A DNA stretch of 64,000 nucleotides from Cinnamomum chago (Eukaryota > Streptophyta > Magnoliopsida > Laurales > Lauraceae): NCBI GenBank assembly GCA_038049695.1, contig CP142452.1, forward strand, positions 74,594,501 to 74,658,500, read 5' to 3'. The translations under genes were made by a program, and so were the position numbers. The notes under the pieces are model-generated. The model saw only the letters and a program-made list of their open reading frames with translations. It was not told the DNA's origin and searched no databases. This document shows, piece by piece, positions 50,831 through 63,699 of the stretch (position 1 is its first letter; every line of letters begins with the position of its first letter).

Positions 50831-51776
50831 TCATACAAGTGGGACCATGGCTTAATGATTAGGGAATCAAAAAGGTTTACAAGAAGGGCTTACCCTAGTC
50901 ACAATAGGTGATCATTTGGATAAAAAAAACTTCCTAGGTTGGGAGTTCCTAGCTATCCAATTTTCATCTTTTTTTCTTTTAGATGTGAAATAATTGTTTG
51001 TGCTGTCAAGAAACTGTCTACATTCTCACCATTCAAATATATGGGTGGTTATGGTTTTATCATCTAGAACATGTATAAGCACTGTATGGGGCCTCATTTA
51101 CCCAATTAACCATACAATTTAGATAAAATATTGCGTTCGAACTGCAGGATCTTGATCAAATCCAATGGTAATTGGCAGTTCTTGCATTCATCTTGATCCA
51201 ATCAGTTCTCTTCCTGTTAAATCACATGACTGCAAGCATTATTTTCAATGAAAAGTAACCTTTGGAATTAAAACACTGTTTTAGCAAAGAATGGAATTGA
51301 ATCTGGAACCATCTGAAATTAGTATTCAAACAAAGATATGACTATTCAAGAAATAATCAGATCATATTCGGATCCTAAGCATCAGATACTGATGTGCATT
51401 GTGGGCCCAGACATCGGATCTCCATGTTCTAATTGGATCCATGCCATCAATTGTTATATGGATTCGGAAAACGCCCATGACTATGGTTGGATCGGATCTG
51501 CTTTTAATCTTTGTATTATTGGGCTTTCACTAAATAAGCCTACAATGGAGAGGCCACCATTTTGACCTATCCACCTTGTGCCTGACCCATTTACATGCAA
51601 TAGGATGGAAAATGGACATTTTTACCTGATTATGAGAAGGAACTGTGCTCCAAAATAAGCAAGCAGGCATGGGCCATTTGAATTCAACCTCAGTCCCCTT
51701 ACACTGTCTTACATGAGTTATTCACTGCCACTGTTAATTACATTACTTCTTTTGATCCATCCCAGCTGATGAAATT

Positions 51777-51953
51777 TAACCCCAAGGGGTAGCTCAGTTG
51801 GCCTAGGACTACGGTTTGCACCCGGAGATTGTAGGTTCGAAACTGCACTACCACACTGGGGCTACAGGGGAGTTTATCCGGCTTCCCTCTGGGCCCGGAG
51901 GGATTAGTCCAACCCAAAGGGTTGAGAACCCTCTGATATCAAAAAAAAAAAAA
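51777..51953 (+). mobile_element. tRNA-derived SINE with target-site duplication
   Basis: AGCTGATGAAATT flanks it exactly (51764-51776 and 51954-51966). The A box is TAGCTCAGTTGGCC, the B box GGTTCGAAACTGC, then comes the body ggcttccctctgggcccgga and a poly(A) tail. It is not a functional tRNA gene: no acceptor stem is formed. Confidence 0.92.
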
Positions 51954-52350
51954 AGCTGATGAAATTCACTTCATTGATACATGTAGTATCTTGATCAGAG
52001 TGATGGAGTCATTCCTGTGATGATTGTGTGATGGCCTTAGATGGTCCAACTAAGTAGGCTAGATGTGTAATTGATCATGTGCATGTAAACAATCAAAACC
52101 ATCTGAGACGCCTAGTCTTGTGATTTGAGCTCACTTTGTTTCAGCCATTGAGAATGTTCTTGATTATGTCCTAATTCTAGCGTTATTAAATTGACAAAAC
52201 ATCACCAACCCCCGATCCATGTGGCCTCCTACACATCTCACTCAACCCCCCGTGAACTAAAGCTGCATCACTGTTCAATTCCATAAATGAATTCATCAAA
52301 TCTAATAAAATCAAATCTCAATACGCTGTGATGATTTAATATAGAATCCA

Positions 52351-52577
52351 GGTTCAAGCATACTATTGGATCTGCTAATAATCCAGTGGACTCTTTAGCT
52401 AAGCAAGGAGTTGATCAAGTTGCTCCGCTAGTTGGTGTCTGATGTTTTCCTTTTGTCTTTCTTTTTTGGCGAGAGTGTGTTAAATATAAGGCTTTTATAT
52501 CGTCCCACTTTTGCATTGGTTTCTTCTTGTTTGGGCTCTTTTATCTTTTAATACAAGTTTCGTTACAAATGAAAAAA
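52351..52577 (+). mobile_element. 5'-truncated L1 LINE with target-site duplication
   Basis: TTAATATAGAATCCA flanks it exactly (52336-52350 and 52578-52592). The 5' part encodes SANNPVDSLAKQGVDQ and a stop, the C-terminal end of a LINE RNase H domain. A short 3' UTR and an A-rich tail follow. It is 227 bp long, a typical dead-on-arrival insertion. Confidence 0.88.
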
Positions 52578-54184
52578 TTAATATAGAATCCAAGGTGAAG
52601 AAATGATTTAAATCATTCCCCAAAACAAAATTCTATAACTAACCCCATAAACTAATAAATGGAAGCTTCACAGATCTAGCTTTTTGTATTAGACAAACTT
52701 AAAAACAGGATTGATATAGCATTTGTCTTGTACTCACTCATCTTGACAGAATCATTAGAGGTATTTCACAAACCAAACCGTTTGTGTTTTTTAGTTGGAA
52801 GATGATGATTCCTCACTTCAAATCCTTGTGTGGTAGTTGCATACCATCAAGAGGTAGCAATAATTCTAGATCATAAACCAACAGCTTGAGGACCACCTCT
52901 AGAAGTCCATCAATTGGATACAATCATTAGGCCACTGGGATTTATGCCTTGTGCCTACTGGCCTAACCAAATGGTTCATGGAGATGATAAGTGCATGCTT
53001 TGATTACAGAGGGAGGATGTATACACACTTGCTAGCTTCTAAGTCTGCATGAGCCAACTTGAAAAAAGTGAAACTCAAGTTGGGTTTATTTGGGCTTGGG
53101 TCGGACTTGGATTTTGAAACCCACATGGAAAGGTGTTAGGGATTTAGAGTAGTAATCAGGGGCGGTGATGCGACGGCGCCATGCGGGGCTCACCTCTATC
53201 AACTTAGGTTGGGTTGTAGGTAGGCCTTGGATCTTTTTTTCTAATCATCTAGCCCCTTGTCATGGCCCTCGATTTTAACAGCTTTTGAAGGCATCATTTT
53301 TTAAAGGATGTTAATCAAATGGTGAGTAACAGTCGGATGAGTATCAAATTTGGGCATGTCCCAATGCATGACAGGTAGTGAGTGTGAAGGGGTAGGATTG
53401 ATCATCCCAAATTGCACTCGTGTAGGGAATTCAATTAGATACATTTGGATTTCAATTAGATTAAATTTAAATTCAAATTTCGCACCATGCGATTTAGGTC
53501 GAAATCGCATTGGATGAAAATTTGCTTTGATATGCTTGATTTGCATTATTCAACTACTGTGCATGTGTAGATAGCCAAAAGCCATAAGACATAGTCATTA
53601 AAAATTTTAGAAGTCAAAGAACTAAATGATTTGTAACTAGGAAAAATGGAAAGGATCTTATCGAAGAAACATTCCTTTAAAAGAAAATATGGTAATGAGA
53701 GCAATGTCTTCTCATCCTTTGTAACATGGCCCAATTCATCTTTTGGAAGAGTACAGTTCGCATGCAATCTCTTTTTTGGAAGGAAAAGATTTCATTTTCA
53801 TGTGCAGTGGGCATGTCTCCATTGGGTCCACATGAAGGAGCACCACCACACCATGTGCAAGGTTGCTTGCTAATGAGATAAAAGCCAATGAACGTCACAA
53901 CTAGCTTCTTTTCAACTTCACTTTATCAGCCACATGAGTGTCACAATGTACGAAATATAGACAGTCCTTAGTGTGCCCCAGTGTAGATGCTAGATAAGAC
54001 ACCAATAATCACAGAAAAAAAAAAGAAGAAGGTGAAAACAGAATGGTGGAAGTAATGACCATTATCTAGCATTTTGGCCACTGCATGTTGGTTTTTCCCT
54101 CAGTGCTTTTGAAAACATGACCAAAAGGTCGATAGTGAACAAAATTTTCTCAATTCCAAAGAGAAAACTAGATTGTCTATGGTA

Positions 54185-54292
54185 TTACAATCAATCAAGA
54201 TGAAAACTAATTATGTGAAGAATATTTATCATAGTCCTTACAATCAATCAAGATGAAGCCTAATTATGTGAAGAATATTTATCATAGTCCTT
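54185..54292 (+). repeat. 53-bp tandem duplication
   Basis: ttacaatcaatcaagatgaa and the following ctaattatgtgaagaatatt occur at 54,185 and 54,238 with a two-base difference. Confidence 0.85.
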
Positions 54293-54402
54293 ATCAAGGA
54301 TAGGCTTCTAAATGGACTACAACCTTCATTTCTACACTTCCATTAGAAATATGCCTACGACGAGCATTAAAACTCCTAGAGAAATCTAAATCCTAAACCC
54401 TA

Positions 54403-54837
54403 AGGGCACATTTATGTAGAGGCAACTTCTATGGAAAGAGGAAATTGCCACATTAGCAAATTCTATGGTTTTTAAATATCTCAGAAAATCTTTTTTGAGG
54501 AAGTTAGAGATTCATGTTTGATTTAAAAAGTTTTTTCTCAATGAATTGGTGCTAATGTTGTTTAGTGCAGCTGCGGATTTCCTTAATGAAAACTATTGTT
54601 TAGTGAAACCTATTGGGTGAGTGGGTCGGTATGCGTTTGGGGTGGGCGGGTAGGTGGGTTGGTTCCATAGCCCCCCCGCCCCCCATAGGAAGTCTATTTT
54701 CATGCCAAGGAAGGAAAAAAATTGGTATGGCGAAAAAGCAGTTCCGTGAAAAACTGCTACACCAAACACATAATTAAAGAGTTTTTCGCAGAAAACGACA
54801 CCCTTTTCCACATAAATGAGCTACACAAACGTGCTCT
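54403..54837. mobile_element. MITE of about 435 bp
   Basis: Terminal inverted repeats AGGGCACATTTATGTAG (54403-54419) and CTACACAAACGTGCTCT (54821-54837) match at 14 of 17 positions. The interior has no coding signature. A similar agggcacatttgtatag start occurs at about 30,235. Confidence 0.65.
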
Positions 54838-55516
54838 AAAGCTAAAGAGTATTTTTCATAACCCCAATCAACAATAGGCTTCTAGGGAGATGTAGCTACA
54901 ATCTTCACTTCTACACACTTCGACTGGGCTAGACCAAGACGGGGATATCCACTTAAGTAAACTGCATCATAAGAAAGTGAGGCTCTCATCTATATCTCCG
55001 ATGTATATTCGTCACTCCTCACCTCTTTATCATTCCTTCCTTAGACCTCAATTAACCATAAATTTTTACAAATTCAATATAACAAGGAAACAAACATACC
55101 CTAAAACTTGACAAACTCATTCTAACCGGATCATGTCATTGTGTTAATTCCATGATCATAATACAACGCAATACAATATATTGTAAAAAAGAACAAAGTA
55201 CAAATTACATTTTTACATCATATATTTGTTTGGACTAGAAAAAAGGCCGCGCTCTAAAAACTTAAAACGAGAGAAAGTGAAAAGAAAAAAAGTGTAAGAA
55301 AGGAAAAGCATTGTATCCTGAGGTTTTTTAGGATCCATTTTAGCGGCAAACAATCCCTCCGAGTCTCATACAGGCAATTTTGGCAGCATATCCGGAACTT
55401 TCTTTTGTTCCCATGCACCAAAGCATCATCCATTCCACTCCATTTAGATTCTAGATACCTCCCTTTGTCTCCTTGGAAGGCACATGTACTCAACCCAACC
55501 ACTCCTCATAATTCAA

Positions 55517-55521
<5 letters not shown>

Positions 55522-55589
<68 letters not shown>
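55522..55589. repeat. (GA)34 microsatellite
   Basis: Uninterrupted GA dinucleotides in gene-free DNA. Open frames crossing it are artefacts. Confidence 0.95.
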
Positions 55590-55592
<3 letters not shown>

Positions 55593-57543
55593 TTTCCATT
55601 ATCCCTTAAAAGTGACTTAACCCAAGGGACTTAACCCAATGGCCTCAACCAAATCAAGCAGTTGACTTGAGCTAATTAATTTTGTATGGGTCATTTTATC
55701 ATGATAAGGGATGAAGATTATTCCAACCAAATGCAACATCTATCATGGAGGGGGGTGGGGGGAATAAAATCTGACCCACTCTTTGTTTTTGCTTAAGATT
55801 GTGATTGTCTTGTCTTAATGGTTTGTCTTTGTTTCTAAAATATGATTTGTACCACTTGATGTTTTTTTAAAGATTGGGCATAAGAATTTCCATATCTAGT
55901 GAAGTGACTTAGAAGGTATTCTTCATTCAATATCTAAGTTTTATTTAAAACTTTTGTGATTGCAGGAATGAGGAGTTCTAGAGATGGAACCAAGGGTTTA
56001 AATTTAGGCCCAGATGGAGTTGTGTCATTCGTGTACAGGTTTTTAGTCATGGGCTACACTGATTTTCCATGGATTTAGATAGGACCTAAAATGCATTCAA
56101 AACTTGAAACTCAATACTCACCACCTGTATATTCAGTTTTGTTATTTACATATATGACATTATCCATAAATAATTTATCAGAGCCCAACAATGATCTATC
56201 AAAGCCTAAACGGAATCCGGCCTTGAGGATTGAGTTCAGTAGCTTGGCTGAGTTTGACCGGGTTTTTGGAACACTCATTCATACTCATGTTACTTGTTCG
56301 AGTCAACTCAGCTGGGTCAATGTGAGTGAAGGGTATTCATGCCATTCTGGAAAGAAATTGAAAAGAACTCATCGGCAGTGATGGGGCTGTAAACTTAGTA
56401 AATAATCTTCAGAGGACACAGTTGAAGAACTTTGAAAAGATTATAGAACTTTTGGAAAATTAACTAAAGGCATATATGATCTCAATCATGCCTTCTCCTT
56501 CAATGTGATGGTTGAGATTTGTGGATTAAGCAGTACTTATATAACATTGATTTTCCTGCTTACTCTTCCAGTGCTAGAAACCTGTTTGTTTGAGTATAGG
56601 TTGCAGTCTTGTACTAATTAGACCATTTCACTGTCATACTGATGATTAATGCTCTTGCTTCTTGAGTTTTTTTGCTGAAGAGTGGAGACAGCATCTGCTA
56701 TAATATCAAACACCACCCGGTCTGCTACGTTTTTAACATCCCAAATTTTCCATTCTGATCACCAGATCACACTCAGCCTTATCCGCCTCAATTAAGTGCT
56801 AAGATTTACATGCCCATGATCAATATTGTTTTTGAAGCTCCTTAACTCAATCCTACTCGTCAGTAGTTTCTATTGAAACAGCACTTCTGGTGAAAGATTG
56901 ATCGACACAGGGAGGCCCATAGGCCATAAGTATGAAGAGAGCGGCATTGACTCCATGGAGATCATCAAGTTTTGAACTTTTTGTGAGGAAGAAGATTTTG
57001 GAGGGCGAAAAATAGCACCATGCACAGGTGTGGCTCTTATCACTTAAATCCTGCATAGCTAGGACTTGCAAAAGCTACCCCTGCTATGCACTTGCAAGCA
57101 AGGGAGGGGCATTTGCATGAGCAAGTAATCAGCCCCATTTACACCATGAAATTTGTGTTATATATTACATGATATGTCTATCTTCTATGTTCCTATATAA
57201 TATAAATAAAAGAAATAGGAACGCAAGTCAGAGTGTAGGGAACAAGGAATGATCTTTGTTTAGAAGGGAAAGGAAATTCCACCTCATATCCACTGCCTGA
57301 AGGACCCCATCATGTTATAGGCACTAATAGTCGAAGTGAAACATAAGAGAGCGGCAATGTCTGATAACCAACCTAGACAGCCTTTCTAACTCCAGGGGTT
57401 GCAGTTGCAGTTGTTAGAGGTTTTAAAAGGAAGATTACTGATGAGTACATACGTACAGCTTTACCGTAGAAAAGAGAGCAGGACGCAAATAAGAGTCCCA
57501 TAAAGAAGTCGTAGGAGAAAACGAGATGGGAATGAAATGCGAT

Positions 57544-57835
57544 TGTGGTTAGGAAGTCCCACATCCCACGTAAATGTCTTCATATACCTGTTTGAGCCTT
57601 TCATGTATCATCTTAAGCTTTTAGAGTAAGTAGCTGTCAACATGGTATCAAAGCAAAAGGTCGCGTGTTCCTCTAATACCATGTATGTTGGTACATGGCT
57701 TCCCGGCATTTTTGTCTAGCCCACGTCGCTCCTATTATTCTTATATAGCCCACATGGCAGGCCCTTCCATGAAATATGGTGGGTCTATATGTGATGGGGA
57801 GTGTTGGAACTTAAATTTTTGGGTTGGTACATGGT
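57544..57835 (+). mobile_element. Degenerate TRIM-like retroelement
   Basis: A 99-bp LTR-like start (TGTGGTTAGGAAGTCCCAC ... GTCAACA) is followed by TGGTATCAAAGC, the initiator-tRNA-Met primer-binding site. After a short non-coding interior comes a purine tract gatggggag and TGTTGG, the start of a shrunken 3' LTR. It has no coding capacity, as expected for a TRIM. Confidence 0.65.
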
Positions 57836-58427
57836 ATCTTACCAATAAAAGATTTAAGAGTTTTGTCTAGTTTCTAATGTACATGTTTGGTATAACACTT
57901 GGGTCGATGTATTTCAACAAAATTTTGGACAAATGCTTGAATCTCTTGGTGTCTCGAAGGCTTCCCCTTTGGTTCCATGTCATGAGTCTCAAACGTGGAT
58001 GCCAGGAAAAAGAGAAATGCTATAGCCAGGGCCCTATAAATCCATCAGAGAAATCCAACTGCATTAGGTTGAGGCCTGATTTATAAATTGCACAGGGTAA
58101 CCCATGGACGGTGACTTTAGGCTCGTAGGATGGGCCTGTCCTCAACTTCAGGCCCAAATAATCAATAGGCCCTACACATTTGTAACTTCACAGGATATCT
58201 CTGTTTTCCCCCATCGCAACCGATGTCACAATTAAAATTTTCTTTATCTCTTTTTAATGCTGATTAGTAACTGATTTGAACCATGTTTTATCAACTTGGT
58301 GCAACAATGGAAAGAAACTTTCATTGAAAAGAATGCAGCATGAATCACCACTACCTACCCATACAACAAAGAGTTTCACATATAAGCTGGGAAAAACCAT
58401 GAAACCGAGCATTTAACTTCAAATATA

Positions 58428-58989
58428 TCAACTGCATAATTGAGTACATAGCTCCAATATCTTAGCACCAGACACATTTGATAGCGGATAGGTGGCCTGT
58501 CTCCCATTGCTTGAACACGTCAAGTTAAGATTGTTGTCAGATTGTGATGACTGCAAAAGGGAGTTCAAGTGCACACAGTTCAGAATTTTTTTGCTGGCAG
58601 CATAAGGTGATATAAATATAAAAGAAGAGATTGGTAAAACTACATGTACCGGTACCATTATTGGTAAGACTACTCAAACCTACTTTGAACAACTCCATGG
58701 AAGCACAATTACCAATTTGTTCCATGAACAAGACACAAGCCACTCATCAGTGAGGCCAACTTTGTAAACACCACAGAGGTAAAAAAGTCCACTCATCAGG
58801 TGGCCTTGTGTTCATTGAATGTTGACCAATGGCATTCCCTTCCCATCTCCAATATTGGTGAACCACCTGACAATTTTGTGGTAAAGAAAAAGATCCTACT
58901 AATGAGTGGCTTGGAACTAGCACACGTGGCAGATGTGGAACATGTAAACATGTAGCGTCCTGTGAACCTGTAAGTAGCTAAGTAAATCA

Positions 58990-59034
<45 letters not shown>

Positions 59035-62000
59035 CCAGACAATAAGCAGATTCTGCTTTGCAGCTCCGTCCATTAATGGGGATGCAACTCAAATAATGGC
59101 ACCAGGAGCAATGGTCATTTGCATTGACGCCTCGGAAAAGCATAACCAGGCCCACAGTAAACCTGTAATGTTAGCATTGGCTTTGGGTCAGAGCATAGAA
59201 CTCCTGGATGCCATAACTATATAGATGTGACTGTTATTAATGCATGTAAAATAATCTACTAATACCATTCAAGAAAGTAATAAAATTTTAAGAACGTAAT
59301 TAAAAAAAAAAAAAGAATAACTATAAGATCTAATCACATTGTTTACAATACGTCTAATCCAAATACCAAATGATGATGACCAAAATCGAAGTTGGGTACC
59401 GGCGGCAGCTTAGCTGGTTAGGAACATGTGTACATGTGTGTGAGTTTGAGTCCCAAATGTAGCAACAGAAAAGAAATTAGTGGGCAAATATTTTGGTTGG
59501 TTTAGATCTTAACAAGGTAGATCCTACATGTACGTACATATCTGACTCAACCTACAGTAAGGTATGACATAGTTAAAATGATAAAACCAATCTCTCTTGA
59601 ATCCACAAAATTAGTGAGCAAATATTTTGACTGTTTTAGATCTTCAAAAGGTCGGTCCTATAGGTAAGGATATGATTCGACCAAAAATAAGGTAACCAAT
59701 CCTCTACATGCGTGTCTCCTTGAGGGATGACCTTGCCATTCCTAAGCTTGGAATGGACCAGGCTATGGAACCACTTGGAAGTATGAAAAATCATGGGGGA
59801 GGGGTTCGAGAGGTCTCCCTAAGGCCTACCCATGAGGAAAAATATGGAGCCATCCAATCATAGGGGGTATGGTTTTGAAGGCCTTAAAGTCATTCAAATT
59901 TTAGTGGTAAATAAAGACAGATGTGTCAAATTATGGATGATCAATTCGGGCCTCACAGGATTTACAGGATTTGGGTGAGGGACAATTTTTTGCTGGTAAC
60001 AATCTGGGGTGTGTGCATGTGTGTGCGTGCGTGCATGTTTAGCGGTGGGGTGGGGTTGGAGGCTCTCAAAATCATGCAAAGTCTGGATCTCTTTTACCTT
60101 AAAAAGTGTTACAGCCTGTTGGGGGCCACTTGGCTGCATACCTATCTATCATGTGCATGGGGAAAGAGGTGGTTTGCTTTGGAGGAGGCCTCTGTGCGGA
60201 GGAGTGGTTAGTCAGGTATGGTGACCATGAGATTATCCCAGCCCTTGATTTAAGGGCCTAATACTTAGAAAATTTTTACTCTTAAATAATGTGCATTTTT
60301 TTTTAATTCAATGTTAACGGTTGGATGAGTGCCAATTCAATTATATATATGAGAGAGAGAGAGAGAGTGAGTTTTTGATTTGGCAAGTCTCTTTTCAACA
60401 TGTTAGTAGATCTGCAAATGGAATAAAGGATTGTCTAGATAAACAGGGGGTTGATCAATCATGTAATCTAAGTATTCCTTTAGTGTAGTTGTTAAGTTCA
60501 TGGAATTGCACCATTTATGCATCAATTTAGGGTAAATTAGGGTCTTAATTAGGTTAAATGCACCAATTCTCATTCATTTTGCATCATTTCGTGCATTTTT
60601 ACCTAGGAATTGGAATTTACACTTATTCTGCATTATTTAAGATTTTATGCAATTTTTCTTCGAAGAGTCCTAGCTGGAGTAGAATTCTATCCAGAGGGGT
60701 CCCACTTCAATGAGAGCTCTTCAGCATTTCACGATTTGAATTATAATGTGCACGAAATGTAGGACCCGCAAAACCCTAAGGAAGACTTGAAAAACATGCC
60801 TAGTTGCATTAGGACTTTGCGATAGGACCCACTTCGAAGCTTACAAATGTGATGGGAGTCCACTCTAAGCTCAATTGTCTTTGAAGGCAATTTTCAGAAA
60901 ATTCCAAAGTCCATTCACATGAAGACTCATTGAGCTACAAGGATGCTATGCACCACTGGTGGGGCCCACACATGCATGGGGCTTCCCATCCACTTTCTCC
61001 CCTCATCCAAGAAGATTCTAGAAGCCTCTAGATTATTCCTCTCCTTGTCTCTCAGAAGTTTGAAAATTTAAAAAGACCGCAGAAGGAGAAAAGATTGAGC
61101 AGACTGAAGCCAGAAGGGGGTCCCACCTCACCTTGGACATCCCACACTAACCTTCTCACCCTCTGGAATATCCAAAAATATTCCCCCTCTATCTCCCTAC
61201 AATTCTATCCAAGATTGAAGACAACTAAGCAAAATCAGGAGATAGAGATAGAATAAAAGAAGGGATTGAGAGATAAGTCCAAGGACTCTCCCATGCATGG
61301 GACGTCCACACCATACTCCCACCTCACCTTGGAGGTCGAGCACCTCACATGGGCCCCACTGCTCTCTTTTGAAGACTGAAGACCCCACACTTGTGTACTT
61401 GCTTTTCTCTCTAAGATGGCCCCGGTTGGAAGATTTTCTCACTACACAAGGGGGTGTGCAAAGAAATCCAAGAGTCCAAACTAATCTCAAAAGCACTCTC
61501 CTATCTCATCTAGTCTTTCAAATTTGAAGCCAACCAGAAGATCTCTCACATAAGAGATAAAACTATCTCTCAGAGTCCAAGAGAAGCAACTAGCCCAAAA
61601 ACTACAAGAAGAGCACCATGGGGGACGTCCCATGCTATATCCCTGGACATCCCCTCCATTCCCTCTCTCCCCTCTCTTTCTCCTTCTCTTCTTTCTCTAA
61701 TTAATGTAATTTGAGAATAATATTTGGGTATTTCGGAACCCTGTTCTAGAAATTAGGATTAGAAGAGGGAACTCTGGGAATTTTATTGTAAAATCTGGAT
61801 AATCCAATGAGAAACCATGGAGGAGTTGTCTGCTGGATCTACGCATCTTGATGAAGATAGTCTTTTTTTTTTTCCTTTTTATGCAAATTAATCTAATGGT
61901 TTGATTGTCTCTGTTGTTTTTTACATGCTTTATAATAAAAATAAATCTATCTTCATGTCTATGACGAACCTCTGATTTCAGTTCTATTGAATTAGTCTTT

Positions 62001-62583
62001 AATCATGTATGCTTTCTTAATACATTTTGCTTAGATTTAAACTCTTTGATAGTCTATGTTTGATTGATATGTGATATTTAGATGTTTTCAATGTTTTATG
62101 AGGTGAAGGAGGTTTTGGCTTTTTAATTAAATCTGAAAAATTATTCTTTTGATAGACAAATCATCCGGATCAGAAACATTGATTTGTTTATGATCTAAGT
62201 TAATTTGGAGGCAAAAATATTGGTTTAATTGCATATCTTGGCTGATTAGTCTGCCTAATAGATTCTTGATGTTCAATCTATCTTCATTAGATTGTTTTCT
62301 GCACTTTAGTTTTAATCATTGCAAAATTTCTGATTCACACGCATCACTCTTGAATATTAATTGATTTATATAAAAATTCAGATTTTTATTAAATAATTTA
62401 AAAAGGCTCCCTGTGGGTTCGACCTGTAACTGTCATTGTCCCAACAAGATAACTGTGCACTTGCAGTTTTAATGGATTGAAATAAATTCCACATCAGTAG
62501 TCTTGTATTTCTCTTTTACGAGCTCACCTATGAATGGTTCTTTTTGTATGCTTTCCTAAATTGTACCTTTTTATCTTTAATGA

Positions 62584-62639
<56 letters not shown>

Positions 62640-63216
62640 CCATGGTATTAGAAGGGTTCCTTCTCACGCCACTCATAGTATGTAGACTCAGATTTGGATC
62701 TGTATACAGAAACAGATCTGAATTCCTGAAGACAGCCCATTGACAGCCACAGCTCTAATGTAATGTGTTACACAAGTAGTAGCATAAAGTTCATGAAGCC
62801 CATCCCTTATTGCTTCCTCAAACTATTACCGTCATCCATCACACTCCCCCAGGAAACAAAAGAAACATGTGTTACTAGCAACTGGAAACAGAGGTCTGAA
62901 TATCTAGTCTTACTGAATCATGCAATTGCTTGAATGAAACAAATTCAGTGACTTACCCAACAATGACTAGTATTAGGGCAAGGACCCACAATATGTACTG
63001 ATATATCTTGTGTTTTGGTTTAGCTCGAAGAGAATCATATCCTTGACGAACAAACTTTCGGCTAACCCATTCAAACTGAGGGCGGATCAGAACCACAAAA
63101 CCTAGGAGGAAGCCTGAAGTAAATCCTCCAATATGAGCAAAATTGTCCACATGTGGGAGGATTCCAACAGCTAAATTTATCACGATGATGAATACAAGGG
63201 TAAACAGTGCTGCAAG
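58428..63216 (-). CDS. RBL: Rhomboid-like intramembrane protease, last three exons (5' part outside window)
   Basis: Rhomboids are serine proteases that cut transmembrane substrates within membranes; plant RBLs of this type are expected in the secretory pathway. Exons seen (minus): 63216-62957, 59162-59036, 58550-58428; 510 nt, in phase, 169 residues of the C-terminal part. Exon 1 of these has a membrane segment ([20 protein letters not shown]), then [17 protein letters not shown], in which the His is the catalytic-dyad histidine with the GxxxG helix of TM6. The next segment [14 protein letters not shown] continues across the splice into [11 protein letters not shown], a seventh TM. The tail is Cys-rich ([14 protein letters not shown], then LTCSSNG and [10 protein letters not shown]-stop), typical of plant RBLs. 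The GxSG catalytic serine exon lies beyond the right edge, so activity cannot be judged. Orientation, splice sites and family are well supported. Confidence 0.92.
58991..59031. repeat. (GT)n(GA)n microsatellite at the RBL splice donor
   Basis: On the gene strand the donor TGTCTG|GTAATC at 59036 runs directly into (CT)n(CA)n. Retention of this intron would keep the frame open for another 78 codons, to about 58,796. Confidence 0.85.
59398..59700 (+). mobile_element. Possible SINE with tRNA-like head
   Basis: gcagcttagctggttaggaa (A-box-like) and gagtttgagtcccaaatg (B-box-like) lie about 30 bp apart. The following attagtg(g/a)gcaaatatttt segment occurs twice, at about 59,477 and 59,612. No target-site duplication was found. 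It lies in the 3.8-kb RBL intron. Confidence 0.4.
60376..62465 (+). mobile_element. Probable 2.1-kb solo LTR (Ty3/gypsy type)
   Basis: The candidate begins TGATTTGGCAAG and ends GTGCACTTGCA, with the 5-bp direct repeat gttt(t) at 60371-60375 and 62466-62470. The 3' part, gctccctgtgggttcgacct and then aactgtgcacttgca, is the kind of sequence seen at the end of Tat/Ogre-like gypsy LTRs. There is no primer-binding site or coding region, so it would be a solo LTR within the RBL intron. The left boundary is less sure than the right. Confidence 0.6.
62586..62637. repeat. (GA)n microsatellite
   Basis: About 25 GA units in the RBL intron, 120 bp beyond the solo LTR. Confidence 0.95.
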
Positions 63217-63699
63217 CTAAAAGGGAACAAAGTTAAAAAAAACATAGTAAGATAAATTGAAATGAAGAAACTAACCAATTAACTAAAGGCTGTGCATGGT
63301 GACTAAAAGATGATTGAGAATCATTTTCACTTTTGGCATTTTTGGCACCCACAATTAACATATCGCCAGAGCCTCATAAAGTTGGGCTTGACAAAAGTGA
63401 AAAGGTAGCTCTGTTTGCAAAATGTATAGTGCTAGAAAATCAAACATAAATCAAGTAAACGATAAGCTAGAACTTCAAGTGCAGCTTGAATCACACATCT
63501 TAAAATTTAGTGAAAAAAACAAATGTATGGAGTGCAAGTGGATTCTGAGACACTGAAACTTGATGCTACAGTGTTATAGATTCCATTATCTAGGAGCAAC
63601 TATAGAACAAAATAAAAAGCTTGAAGAGGATTCACTAAAAGGATGAATGCAAAGTCAGAAAAGTGGACACAAGGTAGAGGAGTGTTGACCAGTTCATCA

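Larger units (their letters stand above)
35760..58400. other. 22.6-kb gene-poor interval
   Basis: Between the expansin start and the rhomboid-like gene I find no exon set with a recognisable product on either strand. The interval holds the listed MITEs, SINEs, LINE and TRIM pieces. The remaining blocks, for example 39,000-40,400, 43,050-44,200, 46,400-47,500, 49,150-50,400 and 52,600-54,180, are AT-rich with no clear feature. A gagccttttcatttttaggg tract near 49,815 looks like a plant 5' leader, but no coding frame follows. Confidence 0.5.

Noticed and set aside
51777-51860. tRNA gene
   Set aside because: A and B boxes are present, but there is no acceptor-stem pairing and the unit continues into a SINE body with poly(A) and target duplication.
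55405-55620. Frame with a long Arg-Glu run
   Set aside because: It is translation of the (GA)n microsatellite.
56853-57071. 72-codon minus-strand frame with a CAWC motif
   Set aside because: No homologous family, no splice partners, and it lies in repeat-rich DNA.
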